Source: Aulostomus chinensis
Lineage: Eukaryota > Chordata > Actinopteri > Syngnathiformes > Aulostomidae
DNA length: 64,000 nt
Assembly (NCBI GenBank): GCA_037954235.1
Contig: JBBMOA010000017.1
Coordinates: 1,112,001 to 1,176,000 of the forward strand
Direction: 5' to 3'
Numbering within the stretch: position 1 is the first letter of the stretch; every line of letters starts with the position of its first letter. This document shows, piece after piece, positions 11,281 through 23,098 of the stretch. A program made the position numbers and the translations under genes. The notes under the pieces were generated by a model. That model was not told the DNA's origin. It made no database searches and saw only the letters and a list, made by a program, of their open reading frames with translations.

Positions 11281-12766
11281 GCTGAGAAATGACCTCACTT
11301 CCTGTGCAAGCTGTGAGCACTTCAGATGTTCCTAAATCTTCTGTGATTCCGGAACCATCCACTCAGTCCCACAGTGTCAGTGGAGTCACAATAACCTCAG
11401 AGGCGCCGTGATCAGAGGTTCTGTTTCATCGAGTGTTTAATGCCTCGGCTCACTGACGACTCTTTAAAAGGAGACGCTCAGTCAGAGACTTTATGAGCTG
11501 CATCTGCTTAGAAAATATCACCATTAAAAATGCCCACTAAGAGACGATGGCCCTCTGTTCCTCCCATCTCACACCTGAATGAGGTGAAAAATGAAAAGCA
11601 CCGTGGCGTCCTCCAGGATCAGCTCCTACGAGCCAGTTTATTGGCTGATGGGCCTCCATGGAAAAGATGATGTGAGACGAGGAAGCTTCTGCTGCAGGAG
11701 GACGGCGAGGCCTGTGGACACGTGTGATTCAGACAGTTCAAGTTGAGCCCCACGGCCGGGGAGGGAGGCCACTTCCACCCCACACACGGACTCGAGGACT
11801 TCTTAATTCCAGCTGCTTCCAGGTCATGTGACCTATAGGGACTCAAACCAGGACCAGATATTAGTGCTGGACAGGAAGTAGAGGACAAACCGGTGCTATT
11901 TTACATGACATGTACGTAGAAAGTTTCTGCTGTAATTACCTGTAAGCTGTTTTAAATTACAGTTGCATGAAATAAAATGCAAACACAGATTATAGTGCAG
12001 CTATTGTTGATGGTCCAGGCCATGGTTTTTGTGACACTGGTGCGAGGGTCTCTTGACTGCTTATTTGTCGTTCCACCTGGTAAAAACTACAATGTGCTAC
12101 TCCAGATTAAAAAAAAAAGTTTTCTCCTCATTGTTTCTGGAGAACACGGCAACCAGTCAGAGCATTGAGACGCAGACCTGCACAGCAAATATGCTGCCAG
12201 GGTTGGACGCTTACAGAATCTTAGGACAATGTTGAGGGTCATTACACTGTCATCCATGTTGAGTCACTGTCAGCTGTCACTCTTACAATTTGAGAACGGC
12301 GGACACCGACCCAGAACCGCAGCTCAGACGGAGAGCATCTGTGTGAGGCGATGATCCAATGACAGCAGGATCCTGGCCACTCGTCTGTCTGCCATCGTCT
12401 CTGACATTCATGCCATCTGCCTCCACCTCCGGACTCAGACACCAACTGATGAAAGCTGTCGCCCAGCAGCCGGCAGTGGGCCACCACACAGGACGGAGAC
12501 ATGAGCAGAGCAGAGCACATCAGGACTACAAGTCACATGACTTTTCACAGCCCTGACGATGACAGGCAGACAGATAGGAACATCTCCCACAGCTGGAGAA
12601 TGTTGATGGTCTGCTGTCCATGTGCAGATGGCATGATACTCTCATACTCTTAATACTCTCAGTACTACGTATGAAACTGTGGTGGGAGCATTTCCAGACA
12701 CTGCATTTACCTGGAAATGCAGAACCAGGGTGGGATGTTACATGCTGGAAAGTGTGCCAGCACCAG
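11278..12766. other. Intergenic, no gene seen
   Basis: Only short open frames (the longest is about 90 codons) on both strands. No motif, tandem repeat or transposon end that I can support. Confidence 0.5.
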
Positions 12767-13745
12767 GGTTGTAGCGGTACACGGATCTCACAAAACGGTA
12801 CACGATATTCAGCTCACGATACGATTCGCTACACTTCCATGCTTTTCTGAAAGGTTTTAAAGGGCAAAGTGATTTTGATGACATCTTGTGAGTTCCGTTG
12901 ACTTGGATTGAATGAACTGAACCGAAAGCATCAAGTACACAACATGAGGCTCCGACTGGCAGCTCACAAACGCTGGACAAAATGAATCAAAGATGTGGTG
13001 AGAAAATTAGTTTCATTTATTGAAACTGAGTGCAAATTGTAGCTTTCAAGCTTTAGAAAAGTGAACATGGAGAGTTAAAGTGCAGCCAGTGGCCTTCTGA
13101 GGCAGCGTTTGAGCTGGATACTGAACATAGGAGGGAGCTGCTCGCCAGTGCAGCCACCAGCTTCACCAAAAATAAACCATGACAGCCAATAATTCAATTG
13201 GTGGGTGGCAGCAGCATAGCGGGGCTCCATCGCGTTCACCAGGCGCTAAAGCCGGTGTTTGCCACCACCCAGTAAGCTCTCAAATCCTGACTACGAAAGC
13301 AGCAATGGACTCATTTTCTGCGACCTCGGTGAAGACGATGGGAACTTGTGGCAACCACCGCCGTCACTGTCCAGCGTGGTTTGTTTGGGGTCATTAGCTT
13401 GTCCAGGTGGTGACGTTTTAGGAGGCTCGCAGGTTGGTGGTACTTCCAGAGTACTTAACGTTTGTGTGACTCAGCTCACAAACCGCCACACTTTTGTCCC
13501 ACACATCTGCTTTTTAGCGTGCAGGCGCAGGATTTATTCTCACCACCATTCTCCTGAATCTCTCAGCTCTCACCTGATGAGAAATGCGTCGGATTCTGGG
13601 TAACTAGAAATGCTCTACAGCGACACCAGTGGCTGGATCGGAATGGGGCTCAATGTATCAATAGTCACGGCTGAAAAATCGATACTCTGAGGAAACAAAA
13701 TATCGATAAATGTCACAGGATTGATAAAACTGCTCAGCTCTAGCC
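12767..13745. mobile_element. Possible decayed hAT-like DNA transposon region
   Basis: The left edge CAGGGTTGTAGCGGTACACG looks like a terminal sequence often seen in fish hAT-type non-autonomous elements. The right edge around 13670-13745 has repeated ATCGATA-type motifs ending in AACTGCTCAGCTCTA, which resembles another hAT-type end. The two ends do not match each other as inverted repeats, so these may be two different remnants. No transposase frame is present. Confidence 0.3.
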
Positions 13746-13960
13746 AGCGCGGTGGAGCAGTGGTCCTCACTGTAGCCCCCCATCAAGAAGGTTGTGGGTG
13801 GAGCCCCAGCTGGAGCACAGGGTCTTTCTGGGTGAGTCTCCATGTTCTCCCTGTTTGTGCGTGGGTTCTCTCTGGTACTCCAGCTTCCTCCCACAGTCCA
13901 AAGACATCAAGAGGGGACCAGGTTAATCCAGACTCTAAATTGACCAGGAATGGATGGATG
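13746..13960 (+). mobile_element. tRNA-derived SINE, variant-head subfamily, 3'-truncated
   Basis: The head reads GGTGGAGCAGTGGTCC, an A-box-like TGGAGCAGTGG, followed by AAGGTTGTGGGTGGAGCCCC where other copies have the B-box GGTTCGAGTCC. The body then matches up to TAAATTGACC, and a short GGATGGATGG tail follows directly, so the 3' half of the body is missing. The same variant head is amplified at 22016-22350. Confidence 0.75.
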
Positions 13961-14483
13961 GATACATGCTGGCAACAGTAATCCAGGTAGAGCCTGGTAC
14001 TGGTTCTGTGTTTCATGGCAGGTTGAATGTTCACTACCATCCTCCTCTACTCTTAGTGTGGACCCACAAGTTCTGTTATGTCTCAGTGGAGGGGAACCAT
14101 CAGAATCCTCTGGAACTGTCTTCCTGAGGACTGGCCCAACTTCTTGAAACAGTCCAGTTGAGGATTCCCTACTGAACTGGGTCATTTTCTCACCAGAGCT
14201 GAGCTGAACTGTTGAGTCATGGATGGAGGACATACACACCTGTGCAGAGCTGTCTGTGCTGGAGAAGAAATTAATTCAGGTACACATAGGATGAGTCAAA
14301 CAGGAACAAGCTTCACTCATTTGGCGGAGACATGAAGGTCACATGACGAGAGAAACAAGGAGTCTTATGTTCCAGCTGTGAACCTGATCTAAGGAACAAA
14401 TCAACAGTGGTGAGAACGCAGAGAACCGTTCAAAATTTGGTTCAGGGATGGTCCCTGAATCCATCCCCTGTCCGACAGAAAGA
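13961..14483. other. Intergenic, no gene seen
   Basis: No recognisable coding or repeat signal between two SINE copies. Confidence 0.5.
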
Positions 14484-14496
14484 CGACCCAAGACAT

Positions 14497-14874
14497 CCAT
14501 CCATCGTCATCTTCCGCTTATTCCTACACATTAAGGGTCGCGGGGGGGGGGGGGTGAAGCCTATCCCAGCGTCAACGGGCGAGAGGTGGGGTTCCCCCTG
14601 GACAGGTCGCCAGTCCATCGCAGGGCCAACATAGAGAGACGAACAACCATTCACACTCACATTCACACCTACGGTCAATTTAGAGAATCAATCAGCCTTG
14701 TCCCCAAATTGATGTCTTTGGACTGTGGAGGAAGCTGGAGTACCAGAGAGAACCCAGCAGGAACAGGGAGAACATGGAGACTCACCCAGAAAGAGCCCAT
14801 GCCCGAGCCGGGACTCGAACCCGGAACCCTCTTGCTGTGAGGCCACAGTGCTGACCACTGCACCACTGTGCAGC
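14497..14874 (-). mobile_element. Full-length tRNA-derived SINE, minus strand
   Basis: This is a complete 378-bp copy. On the minus strand the head has an A-box-like TGGTGCAGTGG and the B-box GGTTCGAGTCC, then the common body, then a GATGG tail next to 14497. A run of G interrupts the body at 14541-14553. A perfect 13-bp target-site duplication, CGACCCAAGACAT, flanks it at 14484-14496 and 14875-14887, which is direct evidence of retrotransposition. Confidence 0.92.
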
Positions 14875-15033
14875 CGACCCAAGACATTCTACAGAATAAT
14901 TATTTAAAAAAGTAATCAGTAATTCAACAATCAACATCTGAGCAAGGACCTCCTCAGTGGTTCAAAGGTCCACTGCTGCTTTCCAGTCAGACTTTTGTTG
15001 CCCACAGACAAATCAGTGATGGGTGGTCCAGCT

Positions 15034-15351
15034 GGTTCCGGGTTCGAGTCCCGGCTTGGGCGCGGGATCTTTCTGGGTGAGTCTCCATGTTCTCCCCGTG
15101 TCTGCGTGGGTTCTCTCTGGTACTCCAGCTTCCTCCACAGTCCAAAGACATCAATTTGGGGACGAGGCTGATTGATTCTCTAAATTGACCATAGGTGTGA
15201 ATGTAAGTGTGAATGGTTGTTCGTCTCTGTATGTTGGCCCTGCGATGGACTGGCGACCTGTCCAGGGTGAACCCCGCCTCTCGCCCGTAGATGCTGGGAT
15301 AGGCTCCACCCCCACAACCCTTACTAGTAAGGAATAAGCGGAAGATGACAA
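15034..15351 (+). mobile_element. tRNA-derived SINE, 5'-truncated, with target duplication
   Basis: The copy begins at GGTTCCGGGTTCGAGTCC, so the A-box is missing but the B-box (15041-15051) is kept. The rest of the body is intact to GGAAGATGACAA. It is flanked by a perfect 14-bp duplication TGGGTGGTCCAGCT at 15020-15033 and 15352-15365. Confidence 0.9.
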
Positions 15352-15365
15352 TGGGTGGTCCAGCT

Positions 15366-15839
15366 TTGAGAGCCTCATCCCAAATGAACTGACCAAAGTT
15401 CCTCCTGCTGCACCATTCAGGACTATGTTCCTAATTTCTTAACAGTTTGAACATCACTTTAGTCCAGCGTCATCAGAGGGTAAGTTATCAAAGAGGTTGC
15501 TGTGACAACTCATCATGTCCAGGCAGCTGCCACTTCAGCCCAGAAAGACAGAATCAACATTTTTCGTCCTGTGTGATGGTGTAGTTTCAAACACTACAAG
15601 CTCTCTTCGCTGTCCTGTGGTTGTGGCATGTGTGACAACCCAGAGTTCAAAACAGGAAACAGAGCTGCCGTCTTACATGCTTCTCTGCGCGTCCACTAGG
15701 GGGCAGTCACCCACCCAAACCCCCATAGAGACTGTGTCTATCCCCCGACCATGTCAGTTTATTCACTCCAGTTCTACTGTAGAGGAGTCAATCAGAAAAA
15801 CCTGATCAAAGTTAACACAACCACTAAATTAACTCAACA
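15366..15839. other. Intergenic, no gene seen
   Basis: No supported feature; it leads into the L2 remnant. One 96-codon open frame without recognisable motifs. Confidence 0.45.
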
Positions 15840-18240
15840 GAATATCAGAATTAGATGAGGACGATTAAACCTCAGACCTCTGATGCTGAAAACTGAACCA
15901 GTGAATGAAGTGATACCTGACAGTTGTGTTGACCTGCTGAGTCTCACTGAAACCTGGCTGGTGACGATGAGGATGCTAGTCTGAATGAATCCACTCCTCC
16001 AGTTACAGGAACACTCACATTCCTCCAGGCTCTGGCCCAGGAGGTGGCGCTGCTGCCATCGTTGACACCAGTTTAGTAATGAATCCCAAACCAGAAGAAG
16101 TTTCCATTCCTCTGAAAGCCTGATTCTCAGTTTGTCTCCTCCAGCCTGGAAACTCTCCAGCCTCTCTGATTGATGATTGAGGACCGTCCTCCTGGTCCTG
16201 ACTCTGGATTCTGATCTGAATCCTCAGAGTTTCTATCAGTTTAGTTCTAAATCAGATCAAGTCATGATTGGAGGAGACTTCAGTATTCATGAGGATGTTG
16301 ATAACCACAGTCTGGTACTGCATTTCTCTCTCTCCTAGACTCAACTGGTGTCCATCAGTCTGTCCATGAACCCCCTCACTGTCACAACCACACCTCCACC
16401 TCCTCCTAACATGTGGAACTGAAGCTGAACATCTGGTTGTGTTTCCACAGAACGCTTTTATCAGACCACCAATCAATCACTTTGGAATTTGGACTGATCA
16501 ACTACACTCCACTCAGGAAAACTGTAGTTTCCAGATGTTTGTCTGATCAGGCCACACCTGGATTTAAGGAAGTGGTTCCATTGGTGCTAAATTCAGTGTC
16601 ATGTCCCACTGTAACAGAGGGCGCTGTTGTCCACCTTCGTCCCTCCCAAACTGATCATTTTATCCATAGAGCAGCAGGCACCTTAGCAACAACTCTGGAC
16701 TGGCCCACTAAAACAGAAAACTATGAATCCAAGGAAACAAGCACCTTGATACGGTTCTGGAACCTGACAGCTTCAACAAGAAATCAGAAACTGGAGAGAA
16801 GATGGTGCTGCTCCAAATTGGAGGAGTCACATGTAGTCTGGTAAGATGGCCTTAGAACCTAGAAGAAAGCCCTTGGTAGAACCAGAGCAGCCGACTACTC
16901 AGCACTAATAGAGGAACACAAGAACAACCCAGGTTCCTCTTCAGTCCTGGAGCCAGACTGACAGAGAGCCACAGCTCTACTGAACCAAGTAGTCCTGTTT
17001 CCCTGGGCAGCAAAGAGTTCATGGACTTCTTTAATGACAAAATTCTCCTGATTAGAGAGAAACTTCTTCTCCTGCTGCCATCAGCTGACAACATCGCACC
17101 TAGAACCCAGAACCTTAGAGGCAGCTGGAGGACCAGACACACACTTGGATAGTTTTTCTCCCATCAGCCTTCATGAGCTCAGTTCAATAATGTCCTCCTC
17201 TAAACCTCCACCTGTCTCCTAGACCCCATCCCAACTAAGCTGCTCCAAGACTCTCTCCCCTCGTTAGCCCCTCCCTCTTAGATATGATCAATGTGGCGCT
17301 GGTATCTGGTTCCGTCCCTCAGTCCTTTAATGTAGCAGGAATTAAACCCTCCTCAAAAACAAGCCTGGATCCAGAAGTTCTACCAACTACAGACCAACAT
17401 CACATCTTCCTTTTCTCTCCAAGGTTCTGGAGAAAGCAGCTGCTAAACATCTCTGTGACTTCTCCACAGCAACAGCTGATTGGAGGATTCAGTCAGGTTC
17501 CAGGTTCATCCTAGCACAGAAACAGAACTAGTCAAAGGTACCAGTGACCTCCTACTGGTACCAGATGAGGGACTGGTCTCTGTGCTGGTCTGATTAGATC
17601 TCAGTGCAGCTTTGATACCATTGACCACCATATCCTTCTACAGAGACTGGAACCTGTCACTGGTATTAAAGGAACCACACTAAACTGGTTCAGGTCATAT
17701 TTACTAGGTCGATCTCAGTTGGTACCAGTTAATGATGGTTCCTCTGAGACCACTACAGTCAGTTCTGGTGTTCCACAAGGCTCTGTGCTTGGACCAGTCC
17801 TCTTCAACCTGTACCTGCTTCCTCTAGGTCACATGATCAGGAAACACTCCATTAATGTTCACTGCTATGCAGACGACACTCAGCTGAACTCATCAATGAT
17901 CCACATGGAACAAACCAGCTGACTGAACTGGAGGCCTGTCTGAAGGACAGGAAACATGGAGGACCATCATTTCCTTTATTAAACTCTGATAAACTGAAGT
18001 TCTTGTGCTGGGCCCAAACACCTGAGGACCACCTGATCTGATGAGACAGGGACCCTGGATGGCACCACCCTGGCCCCCAGCACCACCGTAGGAACCTAGG
18101 AGTTCTCTTTGACCAGGACCCTTTAACTCCCACATTCAACAAATCTCCAGGACGCCTTCTTCCATCTACGTAACATAAAAAAACTAGTCCCTGCTTTTGT
18201 CACTTCCAGGCTGGATCACTGCACCTCCCTCCTACCAGGC
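15840..18240 (+). pseudogene. L2-clade LINE ORF2 remnant (endonuclease and reverse transcriptase)
   Basis: Plus-strand pieces appear in L2 order. An endonuclease segment with a LTETWL-like stretch lies at about 15925-15965, and a GGDFS/N-type metal-binding stretch at about 16265-16300. The reverse transcriptase follows, with a YRP block at about 17375-17420, then FRSYLxGR and VPQGSVLGPVLF at about 17690-17810, and the catalytic YADDTQL at about 17865-17890. A C-terminal SRLDHC block lies at about 18205-18230. Many stops and indels separate these, so no piece exceeds about 145 codons. The 3' end appears to be lost at about 18240. The copy is dead and clearly older than the SINEs beside it. Confidence 0.8.
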
Positions 18241-18730
18241 TGGACTAATAAGTACAGAAAGAAAGAAGAAAAGTGCATTTTCCGGGGCACTTCTAAAATA
18301 TTTTGGAGCCTCCTCTTCCACTGGTCAGGAGGAGCCACCCCTCCCCACTAGACAGGACTCTGTGGAACTGCCTCAGTGCTGCAGGATGAGGATGAAAATT
18401 AGTTATGAATATTTATCAAAATATATAATATATCCTTATATATTTATCATGTATATATTTTTAGTTTTATTGTTATAATAAAAAATTGGCTTTTTGTGCA
18501 AAATTTAAATTTTGGGGGGCACTTAGAGGGTGTCTCGCCTGGGGAGTAATTCAATGTAGAACCGCCCCTGCCCACAGGGACCAGGGACAAGGGACCAGCC
18601 TCAGGGTACATGTCGGTGATTGGGGTCTTAAATGTATCCAATTGAAACTGCAATCATCACAAAATGCTGAGTTTGTAAATGTGAGAAAATGTGTTTGAAA
18701 ATTCTGCTTTATGTCCTTGTCATGTGTGTT
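18241..18730. other. AT-rich intergenic sequence, possible transposon debris
   Basis: Two related phrases, GGGGCACTTCTAAAAT at about 18286 and GGGGGGCACTTAGAGG at about 18515, suggest ends of a small decayed element, but I cannot define it. No gene. Confidence 0.3.
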
Positions 18731-20590
18731 TATGTGTGTAAGTATGTATGTGTATGTGTGTGTATGTATGTGTATGTATGTGTGTAAGTATGTGTGTTTA
18801 TGTGTGTAAGTATGTGTGTGTATGTGTGTGTATGTGTGTATATGTATGTGTGTAAGTATGTGTGTTTATGTGTGTAAATATGTGTTTATGTGTGTAAGTA
18901 TGTGTGTATGTGTGTATGTATGTGTATGTGTGTGTATGTGTGTAAGTATGTGCGTAAGTATTGTGTTTATGTGTGTAAGTATGTGTGTATGTGTGTGTAT
19001 GTATGTGTGTGTGTATGTGTGTTTATGTGTGTCAGTATGCGTGTATGTGTGTATGTATGTGTGTGTATGTATGTGTGTATATGTGTATGTATGTGTGTGT
19101 ATGTATGTGTGTGTATGTATGTGTGTATATGTGTATGTATGTGTGTATGTATGTATGTGTATGTATGTGTGTGTATGTGTGTAAGTATGTATGTGTGTAT
19201 GTGTGTATGTATGTGTGTGTATGTATGTGTGTATTTATTTGTGTATGTAAGTATGTGTGTATATGTGTGTATGTATGTGTGTGTATGTATGTGTGTAAGT
19301 ATATGTGTATGTATGTATGTATGTATGTAAGTGTGTGTGTATGTGTGTGTATGTATGTGTGTATGTAAGTATGTGTATATATGTGTGTAAGTATGTGTGT
19401 GTATGTATGTGTGTATGTGTGTAAGTATGTGTGTATGTGTGTAAGTATGTGTGTATGTAAGTATGTGTGTATATGTGTGTATGTATGTGTGTAAGTATGA
19501 GTATGTATGTATGTATGTAAGTATGTGTGCATGTGTGTAAGTATGTGTGTATGTGTGTAAGTATGTATGTATGTATGTGTGTATATGTGTTTAAGTATCG
19601 TGTGTATGTGTGTAAGTATGTGTGTATATGTTTGTATGTGTGTAAGTATGTGTGTATGTGTGTATATGTCTTTATGTGTGTGTATGTGTGTATGTGTGTA
19701 AGTATGTGTGTATGTGTGTATATGTGTGTGTATGTGTGTAAGTATGTATGTCTGTATGTTTATATGTGTGTATGTGTGTTTATTGTGTATGTGTGTATGT
19801 GTGTAAGTATGTGTGCATGTGTATATGTGTGTAAGTATGTGTATATGTGTGTACGTGTGTATGTATGTGTGTGTATGTGTGTAAGTATGTGCGTAAGTAT
19901 TGTGTTTATGTGTGTAAGTATGTGTGCATGTGTGTAAGTATGTGTGTAAGTATGTGTGTGTATGTGTGTAAGTATGTATGTATGTATGTGTGTATATGTG
20001 TTTAAGTATCGTGTGTATGTGTGTGTGTATGTGTGTATGTGTGTATATGTGTGTGTATGTGTGTAAGTATGTATGTCTGTATGTTTATATGTGTGTATGT
20101 GTGTTTATTGTGTATGTGTGTATGTGTGTAAGTATGTGTGTATGTATGTGTGTATATGTGTATGTATGTGTGCGTATATGTGTGTATGTATGTGTGTAAG
20201 TATATGTGTATGTATGTGTGCGTATATGTATGTATGTATGTATGTAAGTGTGTGTGTATGTGTGTGTATGTATGTGTGTGGATGTATGTGTGGATGTAAG
20301 TATGTGTGTATATGTGTGTAAGTATGTGTGTATGTGTGTATATATGTGTATGTGTGTAAGTATGTGTGTGTATGTATGTGTGTATGTGTGTATACGTGTG
20401 TATACGTGTGTAAGTATGTGTGTATATGAGTGTGTATGTGTGTATGTGTGTAAGTATGTGTGTATATGAGTGTGTATGTGTGTGTATGTGTATATGTGTG
20501 TAAGTATGTGTGTATGTGTGTATGTGTACGTGTATATGTGTGTAAATATGTGTATGTGTATGTTTGTATGAGTGTGTATGTGTGTAAAGA
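18731..20590. repeat. Large TG-rich array (TGTATG/TGTAAG), 1.86 kb
   Basis: Imperfect repeats of GTGTAAGTATGTGTGTATGT-type units run for almost 1.9 kb with hardly a C on this strand. Longer segments recur, for example the stretch around 19725-19790 reappears around 20040-20110, showing that blocks have duplicated inside the array. Open frames of over 100 codons here encode only VCVCM/HTYTH strings and are not genes. Confidence 0.95.
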
Positions 20591-20730
20591 GGGGCTTCAC
20601 CCAGGCAATTAGTGAAGTGCAAAACAAGCCCACTGGGCCCCGAGTTTCTGGATGAAAGGAAAAGCTTTCACCTTCCATCCTGATCGATCTGTGTGTTCAC
20701 TGGTTGGCCGCATCCCACAGCAATTATCAC

Positions 20731-21180
20731 ATACACACACACACATATATAGACAGACATACACATACACAGACATACACACACATACACATACACACAC
20801 ACATTCACACACATACATACACACACACACATTCACACACACACATTCACACACACACATTCACACACACACACACACATACACACACACAGAAACACAC
20901 ACACACAGACATACACACACATACACACAAACACATACACAGACATACACACCCACACACATACACACACACATTCACACACAGACATACACACACACAC
21001 ATTCACACACACACAGAAACACACACACACACATACACACACACATTCACACACACACACAAACATACACACACATACACACAAACACATACACAGACAT
21101 ACACTCCCACACACACACATTCACACACACCCACACACACATTCACACACACCCACACACACATTCACACACACACACAG
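20731..21180. repeat. CA-rich array, opposite strand bias, 450 bp
   Basis: Units of the ACACACACATTCACACACAC and ACATACACACAGACATACAC kind. The bias is the reverse complement of the preceding 1.86-kb TG array, from which it is separated by only about 140 bp of unique sequence (20591-20730). A block around 20900-21000 recurs around 21040-21120. Confidence 0.95.
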
Positions 21181-21554
21181 CATAGTCCTTGTTTGGGTCG
21201 AGGTACATTTGACCCCACCCTTGCCTTGCAAAGTCAAAGAAGCACCACCTTTAATGACTCCTCCCTTGTGTGGTGTGAGGTCATCACCTCACCAAAGCAA
21301 CAAAGGCTCAGACATTCATGCTGATTTGACATTTTCATATTCATACACATCAGAGGTCCATGAACGTGTCAGTACTACTCAGTACTGGCAGTACCAGGGA
21401 CCAGGGACCCCCCATGCTGGCCGGGGGCTCCCCCCCCCCCATAAGGCTCATCCTCGCCCCACCTGCCCGGACCGTAACCCGACTTTAGGGCTGCAGCCAG
21501 CAGAGTCCAAGACTACAGCTTTATTTGTAATAGATACAAACTTCGATGTAACTC

Positions 21555-21558
<4 letters not shown>
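21181..21558. other. Intergenic, no gene seen
   Basis: Short unique stretch between simple repeats; nothing recognised. A C-run lies at 21429-21440. Confidence 0.5.

Positions 21559-21601
<43 letters not shown>
21559..21601. repeat. (TG)n microsatellite
   Basis: About 21 TG dinucleotides. Confidence 0.95.
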
Positions 21602-21602
<1 letters not shown>

Positions 21603-21750
21603 GCGGTGGGGGTCCAAGCATGTGTGTCTCCAAGGTGAGGACACAGTGTTCATCAATCATGCTTTTAAGACCATTACCGTCTGCCTCTGGTCTCCTGGGA
21701 ACATGTACGATTAGAGTCAGACACTCAAGGCTGAACATCCACCTTCACCT

Positions 21751-21751
<1 letters not shown>

Positions 21752-21842
<91 letters not shown>

Positions 21843-21890
21843 TGTGTGTGTGCGTGCGTGCGCGTGCGTGTGTGCGTGTGTGTGTGTGTG
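21752..21890. repeat. (TG)n microsatellite, interrupted
   Basis: A 139-bp TG run with TTTG and GCGTGC interruptions. Confidence 0.95.
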
Positions 21891-22009
21891 AGTGAGTGAG
21901 TGAGTGGAAACATCTGTTTCCTGGGTTACAGGTGCATTTCATTTGGCTCCTACCCAAATGTTCATGCTAGGTGTTCTTGCTCAGGAAGTTGATAACGTGA
22001 ATCTGATCT

Positions 22010-22617
22010 GAGTGGAAGGTTGTGGGTGGAGCAGTGGTCCTCCCTGTGGCCCCCAGCAAGAAGGTTGTGGGTGGAGCAGTGGTCCTCCCTGTGGCCCCCA
22101 GCAAGAAGGTTGTGGGTGGAGCAGTGGTCCTCCCTGTGGCCCCCAACAAGAAGGTTGTGGGTGGAGCAGTGGTCCTCCCTGTGGCCCCCAACAAGAAGGT
22201 TGTGGGTGGAGCAGTGGTCCTCCCTGTGGCCCCCAGCAAGAAGGTTGTGGGTGGAGCAGTGGTCCTCCCTGTGGCCCCCAGCAAGAAGGTTGTGGGTGGA
22301 GCAGTGGTCCTCCCTGTGGCCCCCAGCAAGAAGGTTGTGGGTGGAGCCCCGGCTGCAGCACGGGGTCTTTCTGGGTGAGTCTCCATGTTCTCCCTGTTCC
22401 TGCTGGGTTCTCTCTGGTACTCCAGTTTCCTCCACAGTCCAAAGACATCAAGAGGGACCAGGTTAATCCAGACTCTAAATTGACCGTAGGCGTGGCTGGG
22501 AGAGCCAATGGTTGTCTGTCTCTATGTGTTGGCCCTGCCATGGACTGGTGACCTGTCCAGGGGGAAGGCTGCTGGGATAGGCTCCACCCCCACCACCCTC
22601 AACAGGAGGAGAGGGAG
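22010..22617 (+). mobile_element. SINE with seven-fold amplified head
   Basis: This copy belongs to the variant-head subfamily also seen at 13746. Its A-box region forms a 45-bp tandem repeat (22016-22350) and is followed by one normal SINE body (about 22350-22610) ending in the GGGATAGGCTCCACCCCCAC block. The tail leads into a GATG-rich array. The 45-bp period keeps all frames open, giving false proteins of 118-186 codons on both strands. Confidence 0.85.
22016..22350. repeat. 45-bp tandem repeat containing the SINE A-box, 7 copies
   Basis: TGGAGCAGTGG starts at 22027, 22072, 22117, 22162, 22207, 22252 and 22297. The units are almost identical; two carry CCCAACAAG in place of CCCAGCAAG. Each unit holds one A-box-like motif and the variant AAGGTTGTGGG segment. 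Confidence 0.92.
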
Positions 22618-23098
22618 AAGATGGAGGGAGGGAGGGATGGAGGGAGGGATGGAATGATGGAGGAATGAATGGATGGATGATAGATGGATGAAAGGATGGA
22701 TGGATGGATGATGGAGGGATGGATGGATGGATGGATGATAGATGATGAAAGGATGGATGGGTGGATGGAGGGATGGATGGATGGATGAGTTGGTGATGGA
22801 TGGATGGAAGGATGGAGGGAAGGATGGAGGGAAGGATGGGTGATGGATGGGTGGATGGATGGATGGATGGCTGGAAGGATGGAGGGAGGGAGGGATGGAT
22901 GGATGGAATGATGCAGGAAAGGATGGATGATGGATGGATGGAATGATGGAGGGAAGGATGGGTGATGGATGGGTGGATGGATGGATGGATGGAAGGATGG
23001 AGGGAAGGGTGGACGGATGAGTGGGTGATGGATGGATGGCAGGATGGAGGGTGGATGAATGGATGGATGGAGGGAGGGATGGATGATGGGTGGATGTA
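22618..23098. repeat. GGAT/GATG-rich array (expanded SINE tail)
   Basis: About 480 bp of GGATGGATGATGGAGGGA-type repeats directly following the SINE body. SINE copies in this window end in ATGG repeats, so this array most likely grew from that tail (inference). Confidence 0.9.

Noticed and set aside
12767..13745. Complete hAT transposon
   Set aside because: The ends do not match as inverted repeats and no target duplication or transposase is seen, so it is kept only as a low-confidence remnant.
18816..21324. Many frames of 120-206 codons encoding C/V/Y or H/T strings
   Set aside because: They lie within TG and CA arrays; low complexity without any coding signal.
21962..22551. Overlapping 118-186-codon frames on both strands
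   Set aside because: A 45-bp tandem repeat keeps all frames open; the sequence is a SINE head.
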